A stretch of DNA of 64,000 bases from Chloroflexota bacterium (lineage in GTDB: Bacteria > Chloroflexota > Anaerolineae > UBA4142), in NCBI GenBank assembly GCA_016215025.1, contig JACRMI010000191.1:213570-277569 (forward strand), read 5' to 3'. A program made the translations under genes and the position numbers. Of this stretch, positions 57,601 through 64,000 are shown one piece after another. Position 1 is the first letter of the stretch, and the number at the start of each line of letters is the position of its first letter. The notes under the pieces were generated by a model that searched no databases, was not told the origin of the DNA, and saw only the letters and a list, made by a program, of their open reading frames with translations.

Positions 57601-58272
57601 ATGCAGTACCCGACCAAGCTCGCTTCAAATGTTCTACCAGAAATCGAAACCAGCCCGATCTATTGCTCAAACAATTGTGGCGATACAACTGCCACACAAT
57701 ACTATGTCTCAGACAGTGGCGCGCGAATTTATCTCTGCGATGATTGCGCTGAAATCTTTGAGATGGGGCAGGTCAACCCAGAGAAACACCTGCACGTAAT
57801 CGGCTGTGATCCAGAGGAAGCACCCAATGTTCAAGATTCAGCTGTCTCGCATGGTGTCGATTGCCTTCAGCGCATTTGCTCATCGGCAGAATGTACGTGT
57901 TTCAAAAGTAGACCTGCGCCCGCAGAAAGCGGCGATTCATCCGACGACGATGCACCTGTCGGTGGATATGGTTCCGTTGATGTCGCCGAAAAAGTTTTGG
58001 ACATGATGCTTGCCGCGGATGGATTCAAGATCAATCCAAATCGTGAAGACGACAACGACATCATGCGCGCGCTCGATCAAGCAACAATTCTGCATCGTGA
58101 GACTCTGCTGACTATGTTGAACTGCGCGGAAGCAGACTTGATCGGACTGCTAGAACGACTGGGAGTTCATCTTCAATCAAAGGATGTACCTCCCGCGCAA
58201 ACGGTGCGCGATCTGCATCGGCTGATACAGTGCATCGATCCTCGTCACCGCTGTAGCGTCGATCAAACCTAA
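57601..58272 (+). CDS. Cys-rich early protein of unknown function
   Basis: 223 residues from ATG 57601, AAAGGAGACCCGA upstream. An N-terminal zinc-finger-like stretch (IYCSNNCGDTTATQYYV; IYLCDDCAEIFEM), a second Cys group near 92-100 (RICSSAECTC), and a helical C-terminal domain (DNDIMRALDQATILHRETLL). The domain mix suggests a regulator; no family recognised. Confidence 0.65.
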   Translation: MQYPTKLASNVLPEIETSPIYCSNNCGDTTATQYYVSDSGARIYLCDDCAEIFEMGQVNPEKHLHVIGCDPEEAPNVQDSAVSHGVDCLQRICSSAECTCFKSRPAPAESGDSSDDDAPVGGYGSVDVAEKVLDMMLAADGFKINPNREDDNDIMRALDQATILHRETLLTMLNCAEADLIGLLERLGVHLQSKDVPPAQTVRDLHRLIQCIDPRHRCSVDQT

Positions 58273-58300
58273 TAGACGAAACAAACAAAACCCGAATAAT

Positions 58301-58437
58301 CTGTCATGCGGAGCGATAGCGAAGCACACTTGCACCGCACTACGTTCCCTTCGGCACTGCCTCAGGGCAAGTGTGGTGCAGTGCAGGTGTCTCGCTTGGC
58401 AGATGTGGGAGACCCTTCGCTCCGCTCAGGGTGACAG
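58301..58437. repeat. 137-bp MITE-like element with imperfect terminal inverted repeats
   Basis: Ends CTGTCATGCGGAGCG and (reversed) CTGTCACCCTGAGCGGAGCG share a roughly 20-bp imperfect inverted repeat; the interior has GCAAGTGTGGTGCAGTGCAG. The style (CTGTCA...GAGCGAAG) is that of non-coding repeats scattered in many bacterial chromosomes. Confidence 0.65.
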
Positions 58438-58481
58438 CGCATTATACGAACTTGATTTGTTTTATCCGTAAGTTAATAACA

Positions 58482-58523
58482 AAACGAACGGGCGACTGAT
58501 AATCCAGTCGCCCGTTCGTTTTG
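58482..58523. terminator. Bidirectional terminator
   Basis: 16-bp stem AACGAACGGGCGACTG/CAGTCGCCCGTTCGTT with loop ATAATC and AAAA/TTTT flanks, between convergent genes. Confidence 0.9.
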
Positions 58524-58557
58524 TTGATTTATACCAAGTTTGCAATATTGCCGATAG

Positions 58558-58725
58558 CTAGAGCATCGTTGCGGAGATCACCGCTGCCATGCGTTCCGCC
58601 AGCCAGAGAGATAAAGCGCCGCGCAATACAAGCGACGCAAAAGCGAAGGCAAGTGGCGTTGGACTCAATATGAATCCCGCCACTGCTCCGACCACCGCGC
58701 CAATCAAGATCGATTCGAATCGCAT
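58558..58725 (-). CDS. 55-residue membrane protein on the opposite strand
   Basis: ATG 58725, about 22 nt after the predicted start of its own promoter. MRFESILIGAVVGAVAGFIL then SPTPLAFAFASLVLRGALSL: two close hydrophobic helices. It is the only minus-strand gene of the early region and has a strong promoter and terminator of its own, so it may be expressed in the lysogen, for example in superinfection exclusion. Confidence 0.6.
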   Translation of the reverse strand: MRFESILIGAVVGAVAGFILSPTPLAFAFASLVLRGALSLWLAERMAAVISATML

Positions 58726-58753
58726 AAAACGCCACTGTTCCCAGTCGATTTCG

Positions 58754-58782
58754 ATTCTATCGAGTTTTGATCCAATTGTCAA
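58754..58782 (-). promoter_or_regulatory. Promoter of the small membrane protein
   Basis: Minus strand TTGACA (58782-58777), 17-bp spacer, TAGAAT (58759-58754). Confidence 0.75.
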
Positions 58783-58799
58783 TTTTAGATGAAAAAGTA

Positions 58800-58828
58800 T
58801 TGACATTTGGTATTACCTATTGTATATT
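58800..58828 (+). promoter_or_regulatory. Early promoter 3
   Basis: TTGACA (58800-58805), 17-bp spacer, TATATT (58823-58828), followed by ATAGATG as at early promoter 2. TCGTC/GACGA (about 58839-58855) forms an inverted repeat behind it. Confidence 0.85.
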
Positions 58829-58937
58829 ATAGATGTATTCGTCATTTTTAGACGATTTACAGATTACGCGCTGCAATCTGCCAACCGACCGGGGCAGGCA
58901 GATTGCGGCGACGTAATACTCAAGGAGACCCGAACCC

Positions 58938-59258
58938 ATGAGCGTTTACAGATCGCTCCAACGCAATGCCCAGCAAAGCGCCGATGCTGCTGGAATGCGA
59001 GCGGGACCATTCCTTAAAGAGAATGAAATCCGCGTCCCGTCGTACGTGTACTTTCCAAAGTTTAATTCTAGATTCAACGCCGGGCTAAAGCAATTCGGCG
59101 ACTTTCATTTTGTTCGCATCGATCAAGAATGGGCGCTCACCGTCAAACCGGATGAAGCTCAAGCCAAGTTGGAGCAAGTGCGCGCGTACTACTTTCGTGA
59201 ATGGAAGTTCCCCAATCTAGATCAACCCCAGGTCAGTGCAAAGGAGCATGGACAATGA
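58938..59258 (+). CDS. Early protein of unknown function
   Basis: 106 residues from ATG 58938, AAGGAGACCCGAACCC upstream. GPFLKENEIRVPSYVYFPKF, and ALTVKPDEAQAKLEQVRAYY. A similar layout (GPYLKDGEIHIP ... AEEQLQRARDEFYRLW) appears in the gene at 60990, so the two are probably distant paralogues. Confidence 0.65.
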   Translation: MSVYRSLQRNAQQSADAAGMRAGPFLKENEIRVPSYVYFPKFNSRFNAGLKQFGDFHFVRIDQEWALTVKPDEAQAKLEQVRAYYFREWKFPNLDQPQVSAKEHGQ

Positions 59259-59452
59259 ACGTCTACACGATCAAGTACCGCATCGTCACCGAAACAAAGT
59301 TTATCATCGGCAAGCTGACCCTCCGCGCACGTTCACCCAAAACCGTGAGCGGCAAAGCACGCAAGCACCTCCTCGCCACTCATCCGTCTACAGCCCGCAT
59401 CGTCATTGGCACGCCAATCTGCGCGTACGAAGCAAGCGCCGAACGAGTTTGA
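59255..59452 (+). CDS. Small early protein
   Basis: 65 residues from ATG 59255, overlapping the previous stop (ATGA), with AAAGGAG upstream. MNVYTIKYRIVTETKFIIGK then LTLRARSPKTVSGKARKHL. The end of the 60990 protein (KFKIVYKTLLETLSTVEIES...VAFKTMVSITEGKP) is of similar kind, suggesting that 58938+59255 equal a split form of 60990. Confidence 0.55.
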   Translation: MNVYTIKYRIVTETKFIIGKLTLRARSPKTVSGKARKHLLATHPSTARIVIGTPICAYEASAERV

Positions 59453-59478
59453 ATTCATCCCATCGGAAAAGGAGACCC

Positions 59479-60147
59479 ATGATTCAGAAAATTTCGCACG
59501 CAACCGTTCGTATTCTCGCTCGCATTCTCGAAGTCGCCATGACACCCGTTGCCTACCTTGCGATTGGATGGCTCAATTTGCACCTGGCAGTGCGTATGAT
59601 AAACGCGCCGCAGTTTGTCAACTTCAAACGCATCGAAGCCACACCGGACGGAATGAAGTTGTTGATTGAATCGCCTGCGGTGCTGACTCTCGCAGAGCAG
59701 GCGGCGCACATCCTCAATCACTACAACGCCCAGAACTTCGTGCAAATGGCACTCATGCCACATCTCGCAACGGGACTCAAGCCCATCGAATTCACGATCC
59801 GTTGGCAAGACGGCATGATGCCCGCCGAAAAATGCGCCATGCTCGAAAAGCAACTAGAAGAAGAACGCGCAAGTCGAATAAATAGCGCAAAAGCATGGAA
59901 CTATGAGATCGCTCATCTACGTGGGGATGTTGCTCAAGAGCGATTCAAACGTCAGGATGCGGTAACCAAAGGCGTTAATTTGTCGGAGAGAATTATAGCC
60001 AGCTTGTGGGCAGAGCACTATCGATACCATCAACAGATTCAAAAACTTCAAGAGCCAGACATTCCGATGGATGATTTTATGCGATTGAAGATCGATCAAT
60101 TCCGCGTAGAACTTGATGACCTGATGAAATCGGCAGGTGCAGCATGA
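59479..60147 (+). CDS. Early protein with N-terminal membrane segment
   Basis: 222 residues from ATG 59479, AAAAGGAGACCC directly before it. A hydrophobic helix (LEVAMTPVAYLAIGWLNLHL, about 17-36), then a mixed domain, and a coiled-coil-like stretch near 120-175 (LEKQLEEERASRINSAKAWN). No family recognised. Confidence 0.6.
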   Translation: MIQKISHATVRILARILEVAMTPVAYLAIGWLNLHLAVRMINAPQFVNFKRIEATPDGMKLLIESPAVLTLAEQAAHILNHYNAQNFVQMALMPHLATGLKPIEFTIRWQDGMMPAEKCAMLEKQLEEERASRINSAKAWNYEIAHLRGDVAQERFKRQDAVTKGVNLSERIIASLWAEHYRYHQQIQKLQEPDIPMDDFMRLKIDQFRVELDDLMKSAGAA

Positions 60148-60563
60148 ACAATATCACCTATCTCGACGAATCCAAACGTTTTACCAAAACGGACTGGATA
60201 AAACTTGAGCGCCTAGCACGAAATCGTCGCCGCTCTCCACGCGGTCCCAAACGTTCAGCGACCAGCAACTTGAATCACAGACTAACATTCCAAACGCTCA
60301 TGCGATCTGGATTTGCCAAACGCGTTACTGTCAACAAACGCGTTGTGATTTTCGTGTATCGCGGCGAAGAATATCTTGCTCGCCAACTTGGAAACGAGAC
60401 CGGCGAACACGAACGCTGGCAAGTCCAGCCGTACGACGACGCTGCGCGCAAGTCAGTCGCGTGTGAGAACTGGCTTGTATTCATCCCAGTCACCCCTTGC
60501 CCTCCGGACGATCATCGAACCTTGATTGCCTTACTTCCCAAAAAGAAAAAGGGTTGCCGATGA
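60144..60563 (+). CDS. Basic early protein
   Basis: 139 residues from ATG 60144, overlapping the previous stop by 4 nt. Arg/Lys-rich start (LERLARNRRRSPRGPKRSAT) and a compact rest (VVIFVYRGEEYLARQLG). Probably nucleic-acid binding. Unknown family. Confidence 0.55.
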   Translation: MNNITYLDESKRFTKTDWIKLERLARNRRRSPRGPKRSATSNLNHRLTFQTLMRSGFAKRVTVNKRVVIFVYRGEEYLARQLGNETGEHERWQVQPYDDAARKSVACENWLVFIPVTPCPPDDHRTLIALLPKKKKGCR

Positions 60564-61024
60564 ATCCCGCACCAACCGTCGTTCACCTCGAACGCGCAAC
60601 GCCCCACGCGTACGCTTGTCTCGATAACAATATGAGCGTGCGCAATGACACAGACCTGGCTTGGTACTGCGTCACTTGTGTTGCGCTGCAACAGGGTCAC
60701 TGCGGACGGGCGCGACCTGAGAAACGCGCCGCCGAAGCATTACGCCGAATGCCCCTCGCTATCGCTCTTCGCGAGAACGAACCTCTCGCTCAACTCGAAC
60801 TTCAACGAAACGAGGTTGTCTTGCGACAACTCTATCGCCGATGCAAAAGATCATTGAGTTGCAAACATCTCGCCGGACCGGGAGAGAAATTGTGTTGGGT
60901 GCATCTCCGCATCTACGACAAATCTAAAGAGCACGCCAACTTGAAAAAGAAACAATGGCAATCTCGTTCGGGCACGAAGAGGACACACCATGACCGCCGC
61001 CATTCTACGAAATCAACCAGATGA
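60560..61024 (+). CDS. Basic Cys-containing early protein
   Basis: 154 residues from ATG 60560, overlapping the previous stop (ATGA) and the next gene by 35 bp. CVTCVALQQGHC and RRCKRSLSCKHLAGPGEKLC suggest zinc binding; the C-terminus is strongly basic (KKKQWQSRSGTKRTHHDRRH). Unknown. Confidence 0.55.
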   Translation: MNPAPTVVHLERATPHAYACLDNNMSVRNDTDLAWYCVTCVALQQGHCGRARPEKRAAEALRRMPLAIALRENEPLAQLELQRNEVVLRQLYRRCKRSLSCKHLAGPGEKLCWVHLRIYDKSKEHANLKKKQWQSRSGTKRTHHDRRHSTKSTR

Positions 61025-61457
61025 TGACCTTTACGAGATAGGCGTCATGCAACGCGGTCCCTATTTGAAAGATGGTGAGATTCACATCCCGCACCGTTTC
61101 TCGAACGCGAGTGAAGCGGCGCAAAAATGGGCGCACTTGCATTACTCGCCCAACGGCAAGGTAATTTATCCTGCGCGCTGGGACGCGCAGTTACACGAGT
61201 ACGTCGTCCGCACATCGAAAAACAAGACGGTCGCCGAAGAACAATTACAACGAGCGCGCGATGAGTTCTATCGCCTGTGGCATGTGCTTGATGCGCGGGT
61301 ATGCAAGCCGCGCAAATTCAAAATCGTCTACAAGACATTGCTCGAAACACTCAGCACCGTCGAAATCGAATCGGAACTCGCGTCTAGCGCAATTGAGCAA
61401 GTGCAAAAACGCGTCGCATTCAAAACGATGGTCAGCATCACGGAAGGCAAACCATGA
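60990..61457 (+). CDS. Early protein, paralogue of the 58938/59255 pair
   Basis: 155 residues from ATG 60990. MQRGPYLKDGEIHIPHRFSN near residue 20 and AEEQLQRARDEFYRLWHV near 80 mirror the gene at 58938. Overlaps the HerA-like gene by 4 nt. Unknown function. Confidence 0.6.
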   Translation: MTAAILRNQPDDDLYEIGVMQRGPYLKDGEIHIPHRFSNASEAAQKWAHLHYSPNGKVIYPARWDAQLHEYVVRTSKNKTVAEEQLQRARDEFYRLWHVLDARVCKPRKFKIVYKTLLETLSTVEIESELASSAIEQVQKRVAFKTMVSITEGKP

Positions 61458-63091
61458 AACCAAACACACTTCAACTTGGCTTTGAAGTAGGAACGGGCAA
61501 GCCCGTTCACATTCCGCTCAAGCACATGGCAGTCGTCGGACAATCGCAAGAAGCAGGCAAGACGACTACGCTCGAAGCACTCATTTCGCGCCTGGAATTG
61601 CGCGCGATTGCATTTATCACGAAACGCGGCGAGGGCGCATTCCGCAATGCCCAATCCATCTTGCCATACTTTCGCGAGCGCACGGACTGGGTGTTCGTTT
61701 CGTCATTGATCGATGCGACGCTCCGCGAAAAAAACAAGATTCTGCGACCGTGGCTGATGAATGTGTGCCGCAACACGCGGACGCTCGCCGAAGTTCGCAA
61801 GAATGTCATCATCGCCAAGGCAGAAGCGCGCGGCTTTGCAGAATCAATCCTGACCGAGATCGAGGGTTATCTTGATCTGGTCATTCCGCAACTCAAACAG
61901 CTTCCGCCGTCCACCAGCATCCACTTGGCAGAGGGCTTGAACGTGATGGACATCTCTCCCTACTCGACCGAGTTGCAAGCATTGGTCATCCGTTCAGTCA
62001 TCGAGTTTGTTTACGAAAAACTCGACCACACGATCACGATCATCCCGGAGGCATGGGAGTTTATGCCGGAGGGCAGGGGATCGCCAGTCAAGGTCGCCGC
62101 CGAAGAGTTGATTCGCAAAGGCGCAGGACTCAAGAACTTTGTTTGGTACGACACGCAAGACCTGGCGGGCATCGACAAACTGGCTTTGCGCGCTGCGCCG
62201 GTCCTGTTGATCGGCGTCCAACGCGAAGCGAATGAGATCAAGCGCACGCTCGCCAATATCCCGGCGGGGATCGCGCGCCCCAAGGCGAGTGATATTGCCA
62301 GTCTCGCTAAAGGTCAGTTCTATGCGTGCTTCGGCAACAATGTCATCCGTACCTACGTCCAACCCGCTTGGCTCGATGCTGAGACCGCACGCCGCGTCGC
62401 ACTCGGTACGATCGACGTGGAAGACCTTGACCAGAAACGGGCGACCGCGCGCGCGAAGCACATCCCAATGAGACAAACCGTTGTATCGGTTTCTCCGCTC
62501 GTTATCGAATCCAAACCATTAGATGTACAAGACCAAAGGAAGAGGCAACTCATGGACGAAATCAAACAACTCGAAAAACGTCTCGCCGAATTGCAACAGG
62601 AGATCGCCGTGCTCGAAAAACGCAAGGCGCTGCTCGAACGACCCGTGCAACCCGCCCGCGAGGAATGCTCTGCCGAATTGAAACAGGCAATGCCAGCGCC
62701 AATGACATTCCCATTGACCGATGCCATGCTTGAGCAAATCTATACGTACGTCGTCGAGCGCGCGACGGCGGATCCCAAAGCGATTACGCTTACCAAAACC
62801 ACTCCGCAGATCGAGGTTACGGTTCATTACGAAACGATCACTATGAATAACCGAACGCTGGACGGTCGCATGGCGCAGATGATCGCCGAAGGATTTTTCG
62901 ACACGCCGCGCATCGGTCAAAACGTCTACGACGAACTGTGGGTCAAGCGACAATTCACTCCCGCCAAGGTCAAGGTGAACATTTACAACACTTTGGACAA
63001 TCTGACACGGCTTGGTTTTCTCATCACTGACAATGGAAAGACATTCATGGCAGTGCCAGGTATGAAAGTTCGCATCGTCGAGGAGTCATAG
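61454..63091 (+). CDS. HerA/FtsK-like P-loop ATPase
   Basis: 545 residues from ATG 61454 (ATGA overlap). Walker A GQSQEAGKTTT (29-39), FITKRGEGAF near 55 and Walker B TIIPEAWEF (195-203) with an EAW end as in HerA-like ATPases. Residues 370-400 are a coiled coil (DEIKQLEKRLAELQQEIAVL). The C-terminus (VKVNIYNTLDNLTRLGFLIT) reads like a winged helix. Expected to be a hexameric pump moving DNA. No NurA partner nuclease is seen. Confidence 0.72.
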   Translation: MKPNTLQLGFEVGTGKPVHIPLKHMAVVGQSQEAGKTTTLEALISRLELRAIAFITKRGEGAFRNAQSILPYFRERTDWVFVSSLIDATLREKNKILRPWLMNVCRNTRTLAEVRKNVIIAKAEARGFAESILTEIEGYLDLVIPQLKQLPPSTSIHLAEGLNVMDISPYSTELQALVIRSVIEFVYEKLDHTITIIPEAWEFMPEGRGSPVKVAAEELIRKGAGLKNFVWYDTQDLAGIDKLALRAAPVLLIGVQREANEIKRTLANIPAGIARPKASDIASLAKGQFYACFGNNVIRTYVQPAWLDAETARRVALGTIDVEDLDQKRATARAKHIPMRQTVVSVSPLVIESKPLDVQDQRKRQLMDEIKQLEKRLAELQQEIAVLEKRKALLERPVQPAREECSAELKQAMPAPMTFPLTDAMLEQIYTYVVERATADPKAITLTKTTPQIEVTVHYETITMNNRTLDGRMAQMIAEGFFDTPRIGQNVYDELWVKRQFTPAKVKVNIYNTLDNLTRLGFLITDNGKTFMAVPGMKVRIVEES

Positions 63092-63093
63092 CC

Positions 63094-63699
63094 ATGCAAC
63101 TTGCTCAAGCCCGCCACATCGCCGAAGAATGGAAAGAACGATTCACGCCAACCTGCGAACATATTGAAATTGCTGGCAGCGTTCGCCGCGAAAAACCCGA
63201 ATGCCACGACATTGACCTAGTCGCTATTCCGAAAATGGTCACGACGGTCGTTCAGGCTGATTTGTTCGGAAGCAGTCAATCCATCTCCGTGTCCGCGCTG
63301 GATGCCGTAATTATCGAGCAGATCAATCTTGGAAACTTGCGCGGGATCAAAGGTGGCGACCGACACAAGCAACTTGCCGTTTGCAAAGGCAAATCCGACC
63401 GCATCAACCTGGAACTGTGGCTCGTTTTGCCTCCGGCGCAATGGGGCGCGCAGTTCATCATCCGCACCGGACCGAGCGACTTTTCGCACTGGCTTGTGAC
63501 GGCAAAACGCTACGGTGGGGCAATGCCGTCAAACCTGAAAGAGAAAGACGGCGCGCTGTGGCAAGTCAGCAAGGATGAGAACGATCACGAAGTCTTGGAA
63601 TTGATCGAGACGCCAACCGAAGAAAGCTATTTTGCGGCGCTGGGCTTGGATTTCATTCCGCCGCAATTGCGTGTGCCACCTACGAGAAAAGCGCCATGA
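63094..63699 (+). CDS. X-family DNA polymerase-like nucleotidyltransferase
   Basis: 201 residues from ATG 63094. IEIAGSVRREKPECHDIDLV holds the GS and D-x-D metal motif of the polymerase beta superfamily; INLELWLVLPPAQWGAQFII then RTGPSDFSHWLVTAKRYGG forms the palm end. The HhH and 8-kDa domains are lacking, so it is a minimal catalytic form as in many phages. Likely gap filling or end processing with the WGR ligase. Confidence 0.8.
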   Translation: MQLAQARHIAEEWKERFTPTCEHIEIAGSVRREKPECHDIDLVAIPKMVTTVVQADLFGSSQSISVSALDAVIIEQINLGNLRGIKGGDRHKQLAVCKGKSDRINLELWLVLPPAQWGAQFIIRTGPSDFSHWLVTAKRYGGAMPSNLKEKDGALWQVSKDENDHEVLELIETPTEESYFAALGLDFIPPQLRVPPTRKAP

Positions 63700-64000
63700 A
63701 GTCATCGCGCACACTCGACGCAGCTGACCTATTTTGTGGCGCTGGCGGGATCACGTCTGGACTCGAAGATGCCTGCCAAGAGCTAGGCATCAAACTCGAC
63801 GTTGTCGCGGTCAATCATTGGGAGATGGCGATCAAGGTGCATGGCGCAAATCATCCCAACGCGCATCATTACTGTGCGAGCATCGATCAACTCGACCCGC
63901 GCAAGACAACTGACCGTCTCGACGTGTTGGTTGCCGCACCCGAATGCATCTTTCACAGCAAGGCACGCGGAGGACGACCGATCAACGACCAACGCCGCGC
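63696..64000 (+). CDS. C5-cytosine DNA methyltransferase (partial, right edge)
   Basis: Starts at ATG 63696 (ATGA overlap) and runs off the window. SAM motif I DLFCGAGGITSGL (residues 12-24), then VVAVNHWEMAIKVHGANHPN and motif IV VAAPECIFHSKARGGRP. In this branch the catalytic cysteine lies in PEC instead of PCQ. It would methylate cytosine C5, or start a base hypermodification path. Confidence 0.88.
   Translation, partial: MKSSRTLDAADLFCGAGGITSGLEDACQELGIKLDVVAVNHWEMAIKVHGANHPNAHHYCASIDQLDPRKTTDRLDVLVAAPECIFHSKARGGRPINDQRR

Larger units (their letters stand above)
3527..64000. mobile_element. Siphovirus-type prophage (left end and most of the genome; right end outside window)
   Basis: From the tRNA-Arg 3' end onward the content is phage: tyrosine recombinase, 36-tRNA array, complete head and tail morphogenesis block on the minus strand, and an early replication/modification block on the plus strand, diverging from a 1.27-kb control region. 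The left boundary is placed at the tRNA end by inference. The right end lies beyond 64000. Capsid, portal, terminase, tape measure and integrase are all intact, so nothing seen here suggests decay. Confidence 0.85.

Overview
The window looks like a bacterial chromosome edge (about 1-3.5 kb) followed by most of a large tailed-phage genome, read as a prophage (about 3.5 kb to the right end, where it runs off the window). The host part holds a multi-pass membrane protein, a DUF6941-like protein, hisS with a histidine leader peptide and attenuator, and tRNA-Arg(CCG), tRNA-His and tRNA-Arg(TCG). Gene content and the short intergenic repeats suggest a Chloroflexota (Anaerolineae-like) bacterium; this is a guess from style, not a proof. 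A complete tyrosine recombinase starts 170 bp after the 3' end of tRNA-Arg(TCG), the usual layout for integration at a tRNA gene; the other phage end is outside the window.

Left phage arm: integrase, a zinc-ribbon membrane protein, an HNH endonuclease and then, from 6240 to 9360, an uninterrupted array of 36 tRNA genes on the minus strand. Together they cover all 20 amino acids; a 37th tRNA (Met) sits alone at 42.9 kb. The array has its own strong promoter (9656-9684), a 47-codon leader ORF and two terminator-like hairpins before the first tRNA.

Middle (9.8-43.8 kb, minus strand): one long late block, listed in transcription order: small proteins, ParB-like protein, TET-associated-type glycosyltransferase, truncated nucleotide-sugar dehydrogenase, terminase small and large subunits, metallophosphoesterase, DUF4406-like protein, portal fused to a Mu F-like domain, prohead protease, an anchored fibre-like protein, HK97-type capsid protein, connectors, tail terminator, tail tube, tail chaperone with a -1 frameshift site (A AAA AAG), tape measure, hub and fibre proteins, a GH128-like hydrolase and three membrane or secreted proteins that may handle lysis. 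This is a long-tailed siphovirus plan.

Control region (43.84-45.11 kb): 1.27 kb without a convincing gene. It holds a minus-strand late promoter followed by attenuator-like hairpins and a plus-strand early promoter followed by a structured leader of about 560 nt.

Right arm (45.1-64 kb, plus strand): early genes, most preceded by a nearly identical ribosome-binding element (AAGGAGACCCGA). They include a RarA/MgsA C-terminal-like protein, ParB, a Ycf46-like AAA+ ATPase with DUF1257-like, DUF2997-like and DUF3150-like partners, a WGR-domain DNA ligase, a sliding clamp, a DUF4942 adenine-type methyltransferase, a HerA-like ATPase, an X-family polymerase-like protein and, at the edge, a C5-cytosine methyltransferase. 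No replicative polymerase or helicase loader is seen inside the window.
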